From contig JAZNKF010000012.1 in the NCBI GenBank assembly GCA_045578425.1, positions 1-64,000 of the forward strand: DNA of 64,000 nucleotides, written 5' to 3'. The notes below the pieces were generated by a model. The model saw only the letters and a program-made list of their open reading frames with translations. It did no database searches and had not been told where the DNA came from. This document shows, piece after piece, positions 40,274 to 50,338 of the stretch (the stretch's first letter is position 1; every line of letters starts with the position of its first letter). The DNA is from RGIG3009 sp045578425 (GTDB lineage Bacteria; Bacillota; Clostridia; Oscillospirales; Acutalibacteraceae). The translations under genes were made by a program, and so were the position numbers.

Positions 40274-41169
40274 ACACCACTTCGGCGTTTATTGCGCTTG
40301 TCGGACGCCCCAACGTGGGGAAATCGTCACTGCTCAATGCGTTAGTCGGCAAAAAAGTTGCCATTGTATCGGACAAGCCGCAAACTACCCGTAACCGTAT
40401 CATGGGTGTTCTCACGCGTGATACGTTGCAACTGGTTTTTGTAGATACTCCGGGGCACCATCGTCCCCGCACCCGCCTTGGCGACTTTATGGTCAAAACC
40501 ATTGGCGAAGCGGTCAGCGGCGTGGACGTTGGTGTGCTGGTGGTGGAACCCAAACCCACCATCCACGAAAGTGAACGTGAGTTGTTGCAACGTTTTGCTT
40601 CGGAAAAATTGCCGGTTGTATTGGCTATTAACAAAATCGATACCGTGGAAAATAAGGAAGATTTGCTCGCCTGCATCGCCCTTTGGCAACAAGAATTTGA
40701 TTTTGCCGCCGTATTGCCGCTTTCGGCACTCACGGGAGACGGCACTACCGAGTTGTTGGACGAGCTTTCTAAGTATGCGTTCGAAAGTCCGCACTTTTTC
40801 CCCGACGATGCGGTCAGCGACCAACCGGAAAAAGTGTTAGCGGCAGAATTGTTGCGCGAACAAATGTTGCTCCATTTGCGGGAAGAAATTCCCCACGGTA
40901 TCGCTGTGGTTATCGAAGAACTTTCCGAACGCGAAACCCCAAAAGGCCCGATTTTAGATATCGATGCCCAAATTTTTTGCGAACGCGACACGCACAAAGG
41001 CATGATCATCGGCAAACGCGGCGCGATGCTCAAACAAATTTCTGCCGCCGCCCGTTTGGAAATGGAAAAAGCCTTTGGTACACACGTCAATTTGCAGTGC
41101 TGGATAAAAGTCAAGGAAGATTGGCGCAACCGACAAGGCTTACTCAACGGCTTTGGCTATCGGTTGTAA
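40270..41169 (+). CDS. era: GTPase Era
   Basis: Essential GTPase that binds the 3' end of 16S rRNA during 30S assembly. G1 GRPNVGKSSLLN at 11-22, DTPGHH (G3), NKID (G4), and the C-terminal KH domain with GMIIGKRGAMLKQI. 299 residues. GTG start at 40270 overlapping the dgkA stop (GTGA). In Bacillus, yqfF and cdd are part of this cluster; they are missing here. Confidence 0.98.
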   Translation: MNTTSAFIALVGRPNVGKSSLLNALVGKKVAIVSDKPQTTRNRIMGVLTRDTLQLVFVDTPGHHRPRTRLGDFMVKTIGEAVSGVDVGVLVVEPKPTIHESERELLQRFASEKLPVVLAINKIDTVENKEDLLACIALWQQEFDFAAVLPLSALTGDGTTELLDELSKYAFESPHFFPDDAVSDQPEKVLAAELLREQMLLHLREEIPHGIAVVIEELSERETPKGPILDIDAQIFCERDTHKGMIIGKRGAMLKQISAAARLEMEKAFGTHVNLQCWIKVKEDWRNRQGLLNGFGYRL

Positions 41170-41249
41170 AATATTTTGTTTTAAGGCGTATGAAACCCTT
41201 CCCTTTTGCTCAAAGTAATACCAGACTTTGAAAGAAAAGGGGAGAGCAC

Positions 41250-41423
41250 ATGGAACAAGATAAACTGTGGGCAGCTTTTCAAAAAAGCGGCAAAGTAGAA
41301 GATTATTTACGCTATTGCGGTATTGATACGTTTGATGCCGGCACCAACGCGGTGCCGGTCCAATCGGCACAGGAGGGACAACATGAAACTGACAACCGAC
41401 GCACTGATCATTCGGGAAAATAA
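41250..41423 (+). CDS. yqzL: YqzL-like small protein between era and recO
   Basis: A 57-residue ORF with AAAGGGGAG upstream of ATG 41250. The N-terminal half, LWAAFQKSGKVEDYLRY, matches the YqzL family pattern (W..F..TG..E.YL.Y) and the position between era and recO is that of yqzL in Bacillus subtilis. The tail is longer than usual and overlaps the first 41 bases of recO in another frame; a CCGGCACC/GGTGCCGG hairpin at 41338-41358 lies within it just before the recO ribosome site. Function of the family is unknown. Confidence 0.75.
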   Translation: MEQDKLWAAFQKSGKVEDYLRYCGIDTFDAGTNAVPVQSAQEGQHETDNRRTDHSGK

Positions 41424-42117
41424 TGCCGTCGGCGAATCAGACCGTTTTGTCACCGCGCTTACCCGTAGTAACGGTGTTGTTCAAGCCTCGGTACGCGGCG
41501 CGCGCAACATCAAAAACCGTAACAGTGCGGCAACACAACTCCTTTGTTATTCCCGCCTTTCGCTCTACAAAGGGCGGGAAAAATACATAGTCGATGATTC
41601 CGAACCCTTGCAAGTTTTTTTTGAAGTCCGCAACCAACTCGACAAACTCGCCTTGGCGCAATATTTTTGCGAACTGGCGGGTGTTTTAGCCCCCCGCGAG
41701 GAAGAGGCCGAACCCGAACTGCGCCTACTGCTCAATGCTTTGCACTATTTGGCCGAGGGTACGCGCCCGTTGTGGCTTATCAAAGCGGTGGTGGAACTGC
41801 GCCTTTTGTGCCGCGCGGGGTACATGCCGTTTTTGGAAAAATGCGCGGGTTGCGATAATGCCGAAGGCGATCGCTTTTCCCCCGTTAAAGGGGTGCTTTT
41901 GTGCAGCAATTGCGGTGACGAAACACAAACGCTGCCGCTTACCCCCAACACCCTTGCCGCGTTGCGGCACATCGTGTACGCACCGTTCGAAAAATGCTTT
42001 GCTTTTTCCTTGCCGGATACCGAAGGGGAAGATTTGGGTAGGGTAGCCGAAAAATTTTTGTTAGCACAACTCAACCGTGGATTTAACACACTGGATTTTT
42101 ATCACAGTTTGATATAA
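41383..42117 (+). CDS. recO: DNA repair protein RecO
   Basis: Recombination mediator that loads RecA with RecR in the RecFOR pathway. N-terminal OB fold (TTDALIIRENNAVGESDRFVTALTRSNGVVQASVRGARN), helical C-terminal domain, and a zinc-finger with CAGCD and CSNCGD. 244 residues. ATG 41383 directly after AGGAGG; the open frame further upstream belongs to the era-yqzL gap. Confidence 0.96.
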   Translation: MKLTTDALIIRENNAVGESDRFVTALTRSNGVVQASVRGARNIKNRNSAATQLLCYSRLSLYKGREKYIVDDSEPLQVFFEVRNQLDKLALAQYFCELAGVLAPREEEAEPELRLLLNALHYLAEGTRPLWLIKAVVELRLLCRAGYMPFLEKCAGCDNAEGDRFSPVKGVLLCSNCGDETQTLPLTPNTLAALRHIVYAPFEKCFAFSLPDTEGEDLGRVAEKFLLAQLNRGFNTLDFYHSLI

Positions 42118-42127
42118 GGAATTAACT

Positions 42128-44503
42128 ATGAACAAGCATTACAAAGCGTTAGAATTGGATAAAGTGTTAGAACTGCTCGCTTCGCATACCACGTGTGACG
42201 ATGCGGCACATTTGGCACGCGAACTCAAACCCTCTTTGTACGTCGAACAAGTGCGCGGTTTGCTTTCGCAAACAGATGCCGCGTTTTGCCTCATGGCAAA
42301 ATTCGGCGCGCCCAACTTTGGCGCGCTCAAAAATGTTTCGGGTGCATTGCGCCGCGCCGCGGCGGGGGCTTCGCTCAGCCCTGCGGAATTGTTGCGTATT
42401 GCAGGAACACTGCGCAGTATTCGCACCGTGTCCGACTGGCGCCGCCACTGTGAGGGCATGACAACGTGCCTCGATGAACAATTTGAGATACTCTCTCCCA
42501 ATCACTATTTGGAAGAAAAAATAGCAACCATCTTACTTTCGGAAGAAGAAATCAGCGATAACGCTTCGCCCGAACTGGCGCAAATCCGCCGCAAAATGAA
42601 AGCGGCATCCGCGCGCGTGCGGGAACAACTCGACAAACTTATTCATTCCGCTGCCGCGCAAAAAGTGCTGCAAGAACCCATTGTCACGTTGCGTAACGGT
42701 CGGTTTGTGGTTCCTGTTCGCGCGGAACACCGTGGGGAAATTCACGGTTTGGTACACGACACCTCCTCTTCGGGTGCCACCGTGTTTGTGGAACCTATGG
42801 GCGTGGTGGAAGCCAACAACGAACTAAAAGTGTTACAGTCGCGCGAAGCGGCGGAAATCGAACGCATTTTGCAGGAACTTTCTGCCGAAGTCGGTACCTT
42901 TGCCGACACCATCATTGCCGACTATACCGTGCTTGTCGAACTCAATCTCATTTTTGCCAAAGCGCGGCTTGCCTACGCCATGAAAGCCACGTTACCCACC
43001 GTCACCGACAACGGGTATACCTGTTTGCGCCATGCGCGCCATCCGCTGATTGACCCGCAAAAGGTGGTGCCGATTGACGTGGAACTCGGCGGTGCGTTTG
43101 ACACGTTGGTGGTAACAGGCCCCAACACAGGCGGCAAAACCGTCACGCTCAAAACCATTGGTTTGTTGACACTCATGGCAATGTGTGGTTTGCTCATTCC
43201 CACCGCTTCCGAAAGTACCGTTTCGGTATTTCGCACGGTGCTTGTAGATATCGGTGACGAACAATCGATTGAACAATCGTTGTCGACTTTTTCGGCGCAC
43301 ATGACCAATTTGATTCGCATTGTCGAACAAGCCGATACCCACAGTTTAATTTTGCTTGATGAACTCGGTGCAGGCACCGACCCTGTGGAAGGCGCGGCGC
43401 TCGCCACCGCCTTGCTCGAACATCTGCGCGAAAAAGGCGCCCGCATTGCCGCCACCACACACTATGCCGAACTCAAAGCCTATGCTTTGCGCACCGAAGG
43501 GGTGGAAAACGGCAGCTGTGAATTTGACGTCGAATCTTTGCGCCCCACTTACCGTTTATTGGTAGGGGTACCGGGTCGCTCCAACGCGTTTGCCATTTCG
43601 GAACGGTTGGGCATGTCTGCTTCGGTGGTCAGCCGCGCACGCGATTTGGTGTCGGGTGATGATAGGCGGTTAGAAGACGTCGTTGTCAGTTTGGAAGAAA
43701 AACGCAAAGCGTTGGAAACGGAACTTATCGCAGCCCAAAACGCCAAACAGGCGGCACAAACCGCGCAACGTGAGATACAAACGCAACTTGATAATTTGCG
43801 CAAAAAACAAGAAACCGAATGGGAATCCGCCAAAAGCAAAGCGCGACAGCTTGTGGAACGCGCACGGCTGGATGCCGAACAACTGATGGCAGAACTCGAC
43901 GAGTTGCGCAAACAAAAAAACAACGCCGACTTTGCCGCAAAGGCGGCAGCCGCCCGTTCGGGACTTCGTCGCCGCCTAAACAATATGGAAGACCAAATCG
44001 ACCCCGTGGTGAGTGGTGGGGAGCAAGAGTACGAACTCCCTCGGCCGCTCAAAGTAGGGGACAGCGTGTTATTGCCCGACATTCCCGTCCCCGCTACGGT
44101 ACTTTCGGTTGCCGATTCGTCGGGAATGGTAGAGGTACAAGCGGGTGCTGTTCGCACCCGTGTACCGCAAAAAAGTTTGCGCTTGGCACCCAAAACTCCA
44201 AAACCGCGCAAACCCAAACCTGCCCACAACACAGAGATTTCCCGTGCCACGCGCGACGCGCGCACTGAACTGGATATTCGCGGTCTTACGGGTGAAGAAG
44301 CTTGTTTGGAACTCGACCGCTTTTTGGATAACGCGCGATTGGCAGGACTTTCGCGCCTCACGGTCATTCACGGCAAAGGCACGGGCGCACTGCGCGCGGC
44401 GGTGCATCAATACTTAAAACAATGTTCCTCGGTACAGTCTTTCCGTCTTGGTCTTTACGGCGAAGGTGAAACGGGTGTCACCGTGGTGGAAATGAAAGGA
44501 TAA
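42128..44503 (+). CDS. mutS2: Endonuclease MutS2
   Basis: MutS-like ATPase that acts on collided ribosomes/branched DNA in Gram-positive bacteria. Core and clamp domains 1-300, Walker A TGPNTGGKTVT near 331, Walker B LILLDELGAGTDP, long coiled coil about 510-610 rich in Ala, Lys and Glu, KOW-like segment, and the C-terminal Smr nuclease domain with ELDIRGLTGEEA and IHGKGTGALR. 791 residues, full length. ATG 42128 after AAGGAATTAA, 10 bases after recO. Confidence 0.98.
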   Translation: MNKHYKALELDKVLELLASHTTCDDAAHLARELKPSLYVEQVRGLLSQTDAAFCLMAKFGAPNFGALKNVSGALRRAAAGASLSPAELLRIAGTLRSIRTVSDWRRHCEGMTTCLDEQFEILSPNHYLEEKIATILLSEEEISDNASPELAQIRRKMKAASARVREQLDKLIHSAAAQKVLQEPIVTLRNGRFVVPVRAEHRGEIHGLVHDTSSSGATVFVEPMGVVEANNELKVLQSREAAEIERILQELSAEVGTFADTIIADYTVLVELNLIFAKARLAYAMKATLPTVTDNGYTCLRHARHPLIDPQKVVPIDVELGGAFDTLVVTGPNTGGKTVTLKTIGLLTLMAMCGLLIPTASESTVSVFRTVLVDIGDEQSIEQSLSTFSAHMTNLIRIVEQADTHSLILLDELGAGTDPVEGAALATALLEHLREKGARIAATTHYAELKAYALRTEGVENGSCEFDVESLRPTYRLLVGVPGRSNAFAISERLGMSASVVSRARDLVSGDDRRLEDVVVSLEEKRKALETELIAAQNAKQAAQTAQREIQTQLDNLRKKQETEWESAKSKARQLVERARLDAEQLMAELDELRKQKNNADFAAKAAAARSGLRRRLNNMEDQIDPVVSGGEQEYELPRPLKVGDSVLLPDIPVPATVLSVADSSGMVEVQAGAVRTRVPQKSLRLAPKTPKPRKPKPAHNTEISRATRDARTELDIRGLTGEEACLELDRFLDNARLAGLSRLTVIHGKGTGALRAAVHQYLKQCSSVQSFRLGLYGEGETGVTVVEMKG

Positions 44504-44510
44504 ACGCTTT

Positions 44511-45212
44511 ATGTTACGCATGGTATTTTGTGATGTCGACGGCACGTTGTTACCCAAAGGGGAAACCACCGTTTCTCCCGCTGCAATGGAAACGTTGCGC
44601 CGCTTGACCGATAAAGGCATCATGGTGGTGCTGGCAAGCGGCCGCCCGTATGCACAACTTAAAACACTCTTTTTGCCGCTTGTCAACCGCTTGGTGTTTT
44701 TGTGCTTGGACGGTGCGGTGGTGTTTTACAAAGATTGCGTGCTGTATAAAAAGCCGCTGTGCCGCAAACGTTCGCTGGCATTTTTGGAAAACGGCACTCC
44801 TGCTGTCGTGCACGGCCGCGAAAAACAATACGGTGTCAACGGCACGCAAAAAGCGGGAAAACCTTTGTTTTCCCCGCGTGAGATTGGCGAATATTTTTAC
44901 AAAATCGAAGTGTTGACCGACGCAAAACTTGCCCCGCAACCGTGGTACCGTATCGCCCATACTGAACCGGGACTCACCGAAATTGTCGCCCCTCTGGCAG
45001 ATAAAGGCAGTGCCGCCGAGGCCATTATGCAAAAATTCGGTGTCACCCCCGAACAAGCCATTGCTTTTGGTGATGGCGAGAACGATACGGCACTGTTAGC
45101 CGCCGTGGGACACCCTTACCGCATGGAAGGTTCTGATTCCTCGGTTTGCCCGCATGCCGTAGTCACCGACGACGTTATCACTGTCCTCAAAGAACAATTT
45201 CACCTCAACTGA
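44511..45212 (+). CDS. HAD-superfamily hydrolase, Cof type
   Basis: Phosphatase of the HAD Cof/IIB subfamily. Motif I DVDGTLLPKGE at the N-terminus, motif II VLASGRPYAQ, Lys in the LADKGSAAEAI region and motif IV AIAFGDGENDTALL. 233 residues, a little shorter than the usual 260-280, mainly through a compact cap domain. Likely acts on sugar phosphates or nucleotides; not decidable. ATG 44511, seven bases after mutS2, so co-transcribed. A large terminator follows. Confidence 0.9.
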   Translation: MLRMVFCDVDGTLLPKGETTVSPAAMETLRRLTDKGIMVVLASGRPYAQLKTLFLPLVNRLVFLCLDGAVVFYKDCVLYKKPLCRKRSLAFLENGTPAVVHGREKQYGVNGTQKAGKPLFSPREIGEYFYKIEVLTDAKLAPQPWYRIAHTEPGLTEIVAPLADKGSAAEAIMQKFGVTPEQAIAFGDGENDTALLAAVGHPYRMEGSDSSVCPHAVVTDDVITVLKEQFHLN

Positions 45213-45255
45213 AAAGAGAAGCCAAGTGAGAATTCTCACTTGGCTTCTCTTTTTA
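45212..45255. terminator. Bidirectional terminator between the HAD gene and galK
   Basis: Perfect 42-base palindrome centred on GAATTC (AAAGAGAAGCCAAGTGAG and its complement) with T-run on one side and A-run on the other. Confidence 0.93.
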
Positions 45256-46542
45256 TTATTCTGCGGTCAAACATACGCTGCCGCACGGACGAATGGATAA
45301 CACGTGGCAACTGCCTTGGCCAAATACCGCTTCCATGGTTTTGGTGAACTCCTGCACCAATTCCTCCGGTACAAAATTTTGTATGGTGCCGCCAAACCCG
45401 CCGCCGTGCACGCGGAAGGCACCTTTACCGCCCAGCACCTTTTGCGCTAATGCCAAGGCTAATGCCATTTCTTGCTTTTGGGTGGCGCCCGCAGGGTAAA
45501 TGTTTTGCAAATATTCAAACGAAGAATGTCCCGATTCTATCACCAGTTGTTTGAATGCTTCAAAATCACCGCTTTGTAAGGCATCTACTTGTTTTTCTAC
45601 GCGCTCGTTATCGGAAAAGAAGTGTAGAGCGCGTAACACGGCACGGTCGCCGTATTTCTCGCGCAATGCGGGAATGTTGGGTAACAACGTTTCGTAATCG
45701 GTTTGCCGCAAATGCGAAACGCCCAAACCACTGGAAATTTCTTTCATTTCCGTAGTAATGGCGGCATATTCGTGCGTGAGATTCGCGTGGTTTCCGCCTA
45801 CGTCCACAATACATAAGCGGTGTTTTACCGCCTCAAAATCAAAATCCACTTTGTGAATCACAGGGGCGGCGGTATCCGCAAAATCAATGGTGATAATTCC
45901 TCCGACGGAAGAAGCCATTTGGTCCATCAATCCGCTGGGCTTTCCGAAATGCTCGTTTTCGGCATATTGCGCGATTTTGGCAATGCTCACAGCATCTACC
46001 GTTCCACTGTTGTAAAGGTGATTGAGAATAGTGCCCACTAACACTTCAAACGCCGCCGAAGAAGAAAGCCCCGAGCCTTTGAGAACGTTGGATGTTGTAT
46101 AGGCTTTGAACCCGCCGATACGATAACCGTTTTTGATAAACCCGTCAGCCATGCCGCGAATAAGAGAAGAGGAACGGTTGCGTTCCGTTGGCTGTACTGC
46201 CAGCTTGGCAAGATTTATTACATCCTGCGGATATCCTTCGGATTTAACGGTGATGGCTGCATCATTCGTTGATGCTGCCACCGCTACAATATCCAAATTG
46301 ACACTGGCGGCCAGCACCCTGCCGTGATTGTGGTCGGTGTGATTACCGCCGATTTCGGTGCGTCCCGGTGCCGAAAACAAAAAAACGTTGTCGCAGTGTC
46401 CGTACAAATCGGCAAAAGAATTCACCGCTTTTTCATAGCGTGTGCGCTGTGCTTGTACCGCCGCATCACCGTATAATTTGGCAAAGAGGGTATCGTATTT
46501 CCCGTTTTGTAATGCTGTTAACAGTGCACGTGAACTGCTCAT
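45256..46542 (-). CDS. galK: Galactokinase
   Basis: GHMP kinase phosphorylating galactose at C1. Signature GRTEIGGNHTDHNHGRVLA (galactose-binding, Asp/His/Asn), the ATP motif KGSGLSSSAAFEV and the C-terminal RVHGGGFGG. Of three consecutive ATG codons, 46542 has the best distance (6) to CGGAGGA. 428 residues, about 40 longer than typical. galT and galE are not adjacent. It is divergent from an AraC-family gene, probably its regulator. Confidence 0.95.
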   Translation of the reverse strand: MSSSRALLTALQNGKYDTLFAKLYGDAAVQAQRTRYEKAVNSFADLYGHCDNVFLFSAPGRTEIGGNHTDHNHGRVLAASVNLDIVAVAASTNDAAITVKSEGYPQDVINLAKLAVQPTERNRSSSLIRGMADGFIKNGYRIGGFKAYTTSNVLKGSGLSSSAAFEVLVGTILNHLYNSGTVDAVSIAKIAQYAENEHFGKPSGLMDQMASSVGGIITIDFADTAAPVIHKVDFDFEAVKHRLCIVDVGGNHANLTHEYAAITTEMKEISSGLGVSHLRQTDYETLLPNIPALREKYGDRAVLRALHFFSDNERVEKQVDALQSGDFEAFKQLVIESGHSSFEYLQNIYPAGATQKQEMALALALAQKVLGGKGAFRVHGGGFGGTIQNFVPEELVQEFTKTMEAVFGQGSCHVLSIRPCGSVCLTAE

Positions 46543-46673
46543 CATCATTCCTCCGTTTCTCTCTTGTAAATAATTATAGCAAATCCGTTAAAAAAAAGAA
46601 AGCCCAACTTTTTGTGCAGGCATGGACAAATGTTGCAAAGTGTGTTACGATATTTTTAAAGGAGGCGAAAGCC

Positions 46674-47495
46674 TTGGAACAAAACAAACACTCCTTTAAG
46701 GATACGCTAAAAGAAAATTTAGCATTGTCGGTATACAACACCGGTTATCAGCGGTGTGACAGCGGCTATCAATGGGGGCCGGCTTTGCGCGACCACTATC
46801 TGTTGCATTATGTTCGTTCGGGGAAAGGACGGTATGTGTTTGGGAAAACTACCTACCAACTATCTGCCGGCGATATGTTCTTGGTATTTCCCTCCACTTT
46901 GGTGTCATATACCGCCGATACACAAGACCCTTGGGAATATTATTGGGTAGGTTTTAACGGTACCGAAGCGCGCCGCTTGCTCAAAGAAACGGGTTTTTCC
47001 AAAGAATGTCCCGTCATCCACTTTGATGCCGACGATAAACTCACAAAATATCTTGTGGATATTTACCGCTGTCGCGGTAATACGCCAACATCGGAAGCAC
47101 AGATGGTGGGATATTTGTATTTGTTCTTTGGGGAACTGATTCGCAAAACAGGACAGGGCAACACCTCTTTTGGTATGCAGGAATACGTCGGTCAGGCGTT
47201 GCGCTATATTCAGCATAATTATGCGGCACCCATCCAAATCGGTCACATAGCGGATTACGTTGGTGTCAGCCGCAGTCAGTTGTATCGTGCTTTTATGGAT
47301 AATTTGGGGCTGTCACCGCACATGTTTTTAAAGCGGTATCGTATCAACGAAGCCTGCGCTTTGTTACAGCGCCCGTCTTTGACGGTAAGCGAAGTGGCAA
47401 ATTCCGTAGGTTTCGGCGATGCATTGTATTTTTCTCGCGTGTTTCGCGAAATCAAGGGGATACCTCCCTCGGAATATCAACGACGTTGCAAATGA
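46674..47495 (+). CDS. AraC-family transcriptional regulator
   Basis: N-terminal cupin-like arm domain (residues 15-110: HYLLHYVRSGKGRYVFGKT, LSAGDMFLVFPSTLVSY) and C-terminal double HTH: IGHIADYVGVSRSQLYRAFMDNLGLSPHMFL and VSEVANSVGFGDALYFSRVFREIKGIPPSEYQR. Start is taken as TTG 46674, eight bases after AAAGGAGG; no ATG fits. Family members of this type sense sugars and activate uptake/catabolic genes. Divergence from galK suggests galactose or alpha-galactoside control. Confidence 0.92.
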   Translation: MEQNKHSFKDTLKENLALSVYNTGYQRCDSGYQWGPALRDHYLLHYVRSGKGRYVFGKTTYQLSAGDMFLVFPSTLVSYTADTQDPWEYYWVGFNGTEARRLLKETGFSKECPVIHFDADDKLTKYLVDIYRCRGNTPTSEAQMVGYLYLFFGELIRKTGQGNTSFGMQEYVGQALRYIQHNYAAPIQIGHIADYVGVSRSQLYRAFMDNLGLSPHMFLKRYRINEACALLQRPSLTVSEVANSVGFGDALYFSRVFREIKGIPPSEYQRRCK

Positions 47496-47530
47496 AACCG
47501 AGCCGATATCGTCTGATATCGGCTCGGTTT
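47496..47530. terminator. Bidirectional terminator
   Basis: AACCGAGCCGATATC / GATATCGGCTCGGTT around GTCT, between convergent genes. Confidence 0.9.
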
Positions 47531-47533
47531 ATA

Positions 47534-50176
47534 TCATTCACTGCGTAAGGCTTCCACAGGGTCTTTATGCGCGGCAACGCGGGAGGGAATCAAACCGGCA
47601 ATAAAGGTAAGCAGCATACTCACCGCAACCAGTATTACCGCACCGCGAACGGGAAGAACGGCAACGTTGGGGATGTTTGTCAGCGGATAAATGATGGCAT
47701 TGGCGAGCATCACCAACAGCAGAGTTACACCGATTCCCAAAGCACCGGCAGTAAATCCGACAATGAGTGTTTCGGCATTAAATACACGGGAAATATCGCG
47801 TTTGGATGCACCCATCGCGCGCAAAATACCAATTTCTTTGGTGCGCTCCAACACCGAAATGTAGGTGATAATGCCAATCATAATGGAGGAAACTACCAAA
47901 GAAATCGCCACAAACGCAATCAAGATAATGCTGATAGCATTAATAATGGTCGTCACAGACGACATCATAAGTCCCACGTAATCGGTGTAGGTGATTTGAT
48001 TTTTTTCTTCTACACTTTCATTATAGGCGTTAATGTGTTCTGAAATTTCTTCTTTGGCGGCAAAATCCTTGGCATAAATATTGATGGCGCTGGGTTCGTC
48101 CAAAGACGAAACACCCAACAGTGCCAAATTACCTTCATACGTCGCATTGGAAGTTTGGTTCATTTGCTTGGCAAATAATTCCACAATCTGTTGTTCTGTC
48201 ATACCTTGCATTTGCATTTGTTGCAACGAAGCGCCGTACTGTGCTTGGTCTTCCGGCGGCAAAGTGGCAAGATATGCCTTCAATTCGTCCATTGTGTAGG
48301 TGGGGGTATCTTCGGAACTAAAGGGTAACGCGGTAAACACGTCAATGGTTTGGTCGGCTTGTTGTTCTTTGACAATTTCACTGTTGTTGACACGGCTTAC
48401 CAGTTCTCGCATTAAATCGGCACGATACCCGATAACACCCGCGGTTGTCATCACTTTGGCATCTTGCGCGGGACGCAAAATACCCACCACTTTCAGTTCC
48501 ATGGCGTTTTCTAACTTTGACAGTAAATACACGTCATCTTGTGAACGGTCAGACCAGGTGCCGTTTTTGTTTTTGGAAAAATAATCGGTGTTAAGCAGTA
48601 ACTTGTACCGTAAATTTAACAGTTCATCGTAACCGTAGTGCGAAACCGGCTGTTTGGGAATTTCTTCACCTTTGGTCGCGGCAGTAAACAGTTCCTTAAG
48701 GTCGGCGGCATCCATCATGCCGAGCGCGTAAGCGGTGTAATCGCTGATTTCGTTGTTTTCGTCCACCATCAGCACCACTTCGTCGTATCGCGTCGGCATA
48801 CGACCGGCAATCACGTCGTATTGTGAAGAAAGCAGCTCTTCGTTGTCAAGCAACTCTTGCCAAACCCCACTGTTCATCATACCCATGGCGGAAGAACCCG
48901 CAAGGGGGGAAGAGGCATCGGTTTGCGGGGTAGGCATCCCCATTTTGTCAAACACTTGCGAGGGATTCACTTGGTAAATGCCGTCAGCGGTATCCGCACG
49001 GTAAATGTTCATTTGAGTGGAATACACATACTGAATCGCATTGCAAAGCGGTGCAATAGGACTGTCTTCTTTTTCCAAATACGCCTTAAAATCTTTGAGG
49101 TTGTTGGAAGTCATGCCGGATAACATGGTTTCAATCATGCCGGTCATAATGTTGTTGGTATAAATTTGCTCGGTGTCGGCATGGTCGATTTTTTCGGCGC
49201 TGCCCATAATGGAAGTAATCATATCGTTAACATCCACCGACGTTTCTTCCAACGTCAGCGGGTAACTCGAAAGCGTATCTTCTTCGACTTTGTTGATATA
49301 TTGCCGCAAACCGGTAGAAAGCGATAAAATCAGTGCAATACCGATAATCCCGATACTGCCCGCAAACGAGGTCATAAAGGTACGCGCTTTTTTGGTCATT
49401 AAGTTGTTAAGCGATAATGAAAGCGCCGTAAAAAACGACATAGACGGTTTGCGTTGTTTTTTCTTTTTCGGCGCGGGTTCTTCTGCAACTTCTTCGGGGG
49501 CATAGGGGTTGGAATCGTCAACCACACGCCCGTCTAACAACTTGATAATCCGCGTGGAATACTGCTCGGCAAGTTCGGGGTTGTGTGTGACCATAATCAC
49601 CAGTTTATCCTGTGCAATCTCTTTGAGCAGTTCCATAATTTGCACGCTGGTTTCACTGTCCAAAGCACCCGTTGGTTCGTCTGCCAATAGAATATCGGGA
49701 TTGTTAATGAGCGCACGCGCAATCGCCACGCGTTGCATTTGCCCACCGGACATTTGATTGGGCTTTTTATGTAACTGGTCGCCTAATCCCACTTTGTTCA
49801 ACACTTCGGTGGCGCGCGCACGACGTTCGGCACGGCTGATGCCTGTGAGTGTCAGTGATAATTCCACATTGGACAACACCGATTGATGCGGAATCAGGTT
49901 GTAACTTTGAAAAACAAAGCCCACCGAATGATTGCGATAAGCATCCCAATCCCCCGAAGAGAATTGCTTGGTAGACGTGCCGTTGATAACCAAATCCCCC
50001 GTGGTGTAGCGGTCTAATCCGCCAATAATGTTAAGCAACGTCGTTTTTCCGCAACCGGATGGACCGAGCACGGATACAAATTCATTTTTTCGAAAAACCA
50101 TAGAAAAACCTTTAAGAGCGGTAACGGTTTCACCGCCCAAACGGTATTCTTTAACAATATCGTGTAATGCCAGCAT
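47534..50176 (-). CDS. ABC transporter fusion: MacB-type ATPase with FtsX-like permease
   Basis: An 880-residue protein combining an ATPase (residues 1-235: Walker A GPSGCGKTTLLN, signature MSGGQMQRVAIARAL, Walker B ILLADEPTGALD) with a permease of the MacB/FtsX type: first helix near 280-300 (FAGSIGIIGIALILSLSTG), a large extracytoplasmic domain of some 400 residues rich in Asp/Glu/Gln, then three C-terminal helices with the FtsX motif VLERTKEIGILRAMGASKRDI. Such fused exporters act in peptide or lipoprotein mechanotransmission. ATG 50176 after AGGAGG. No partner gene is adjacent. Confidence 0.93.
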   Translation of the reverse strand: MLALHDIVKEYRLGGETVTALKGFSMVFRKNEFVSVLGPSGCGKTTLLNIIGGLDRYTTGDLVINGTSTKQFSSGDWDAYRNHSVGFVFQSYNLIPHQSVLSNVELSLTLTGISRAERRARATEVLNKVGLGDQLHKKPNQMSGGQMQRVAIARALINNPDILLADEPTGALDSETSVQIMELLKEIAQDKLVIMVTHNPELAEQYSTRIIKLLDGRVVDDSNPYAPEEVAEEPAPKKKKQRKPSMSFFTALSLSLNNLMTKKARTFMTSFAGSIGIIGIALILSLSTGLRQYINKVEEDTLSSYPLTLEETSVDVNDMITSIMGSAEKIDHADTEQIYTNNIMTGMIETMLSGMTSNNLKDFKAYLEKEDSPIAPLCNAIQYVYSTQMNIYRADTADGIYQVNPSQVFDKMGMPTPQTDASSPLAGSSAMGMMNSGVWQELLDNEELLSSQYDVIAGRMPTRYDEVVLMVDENNEISDYTAYALGMMDAADLKELFTAATKGEEIPKQPVSHYGYDELLNLRYKLLLNTDYFSKNKNGTWSDRSQDDVYLLSKLENAMELKVVGILRPAQDAKVMTTAGVIGYRADLMRELVSRVNNSEIVKEQQADQTIDVFTALPFSSEDTPTYTMDELKAYLATLPPEDQAQYGASLQQMQMQGMTEQQIVELFAKQMNQTSNATYEGNLALLGVSSLDEPSAINIYAKDFAAKEEISEHINAYNESVEEKNQITYTDYVGLMMSSVTTIINAISIILIAFVAISLVVSSIMIGIITYISVLERTKEIGILRAMGASKRDISRVFNAETLIVGFTAGALGIGVTLLLVMLANAIIYPLTNIPNVAVLPVRGAVILVAVSMLLTFIAGLIPSRVAAHKDPVEALRSE

Positions 50177-50284
50177 AACAAAGCCTCCTGTCTGATAAAT
50201 ACAGTATAACAGAAAACTATGAATAATGTATAAACAAATTAGAAAAATATTCCTTTTTTTCTTGGGATAACTCAAAAATAACAG

Positions 50285-50313
50285 TTGACAAACGTATTTT
50301 ATCATAGTATAAT
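50285..50313 (+). promoter_or_regulatory. Full-consensus promoter upstream of tRNA-Pro
   Basis: TTGACA (50285-50290), 17 bases, TATAAT (50308-50313). Transcription would start near 50320. It is 222 bases from the intact tRNA but only 28 from the tRNA-Pro fragment at 50339. Confidence 0.9.
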
Positions 50314-50338
50314 AGCAAATGCTTTCGTGCGAGATTTG

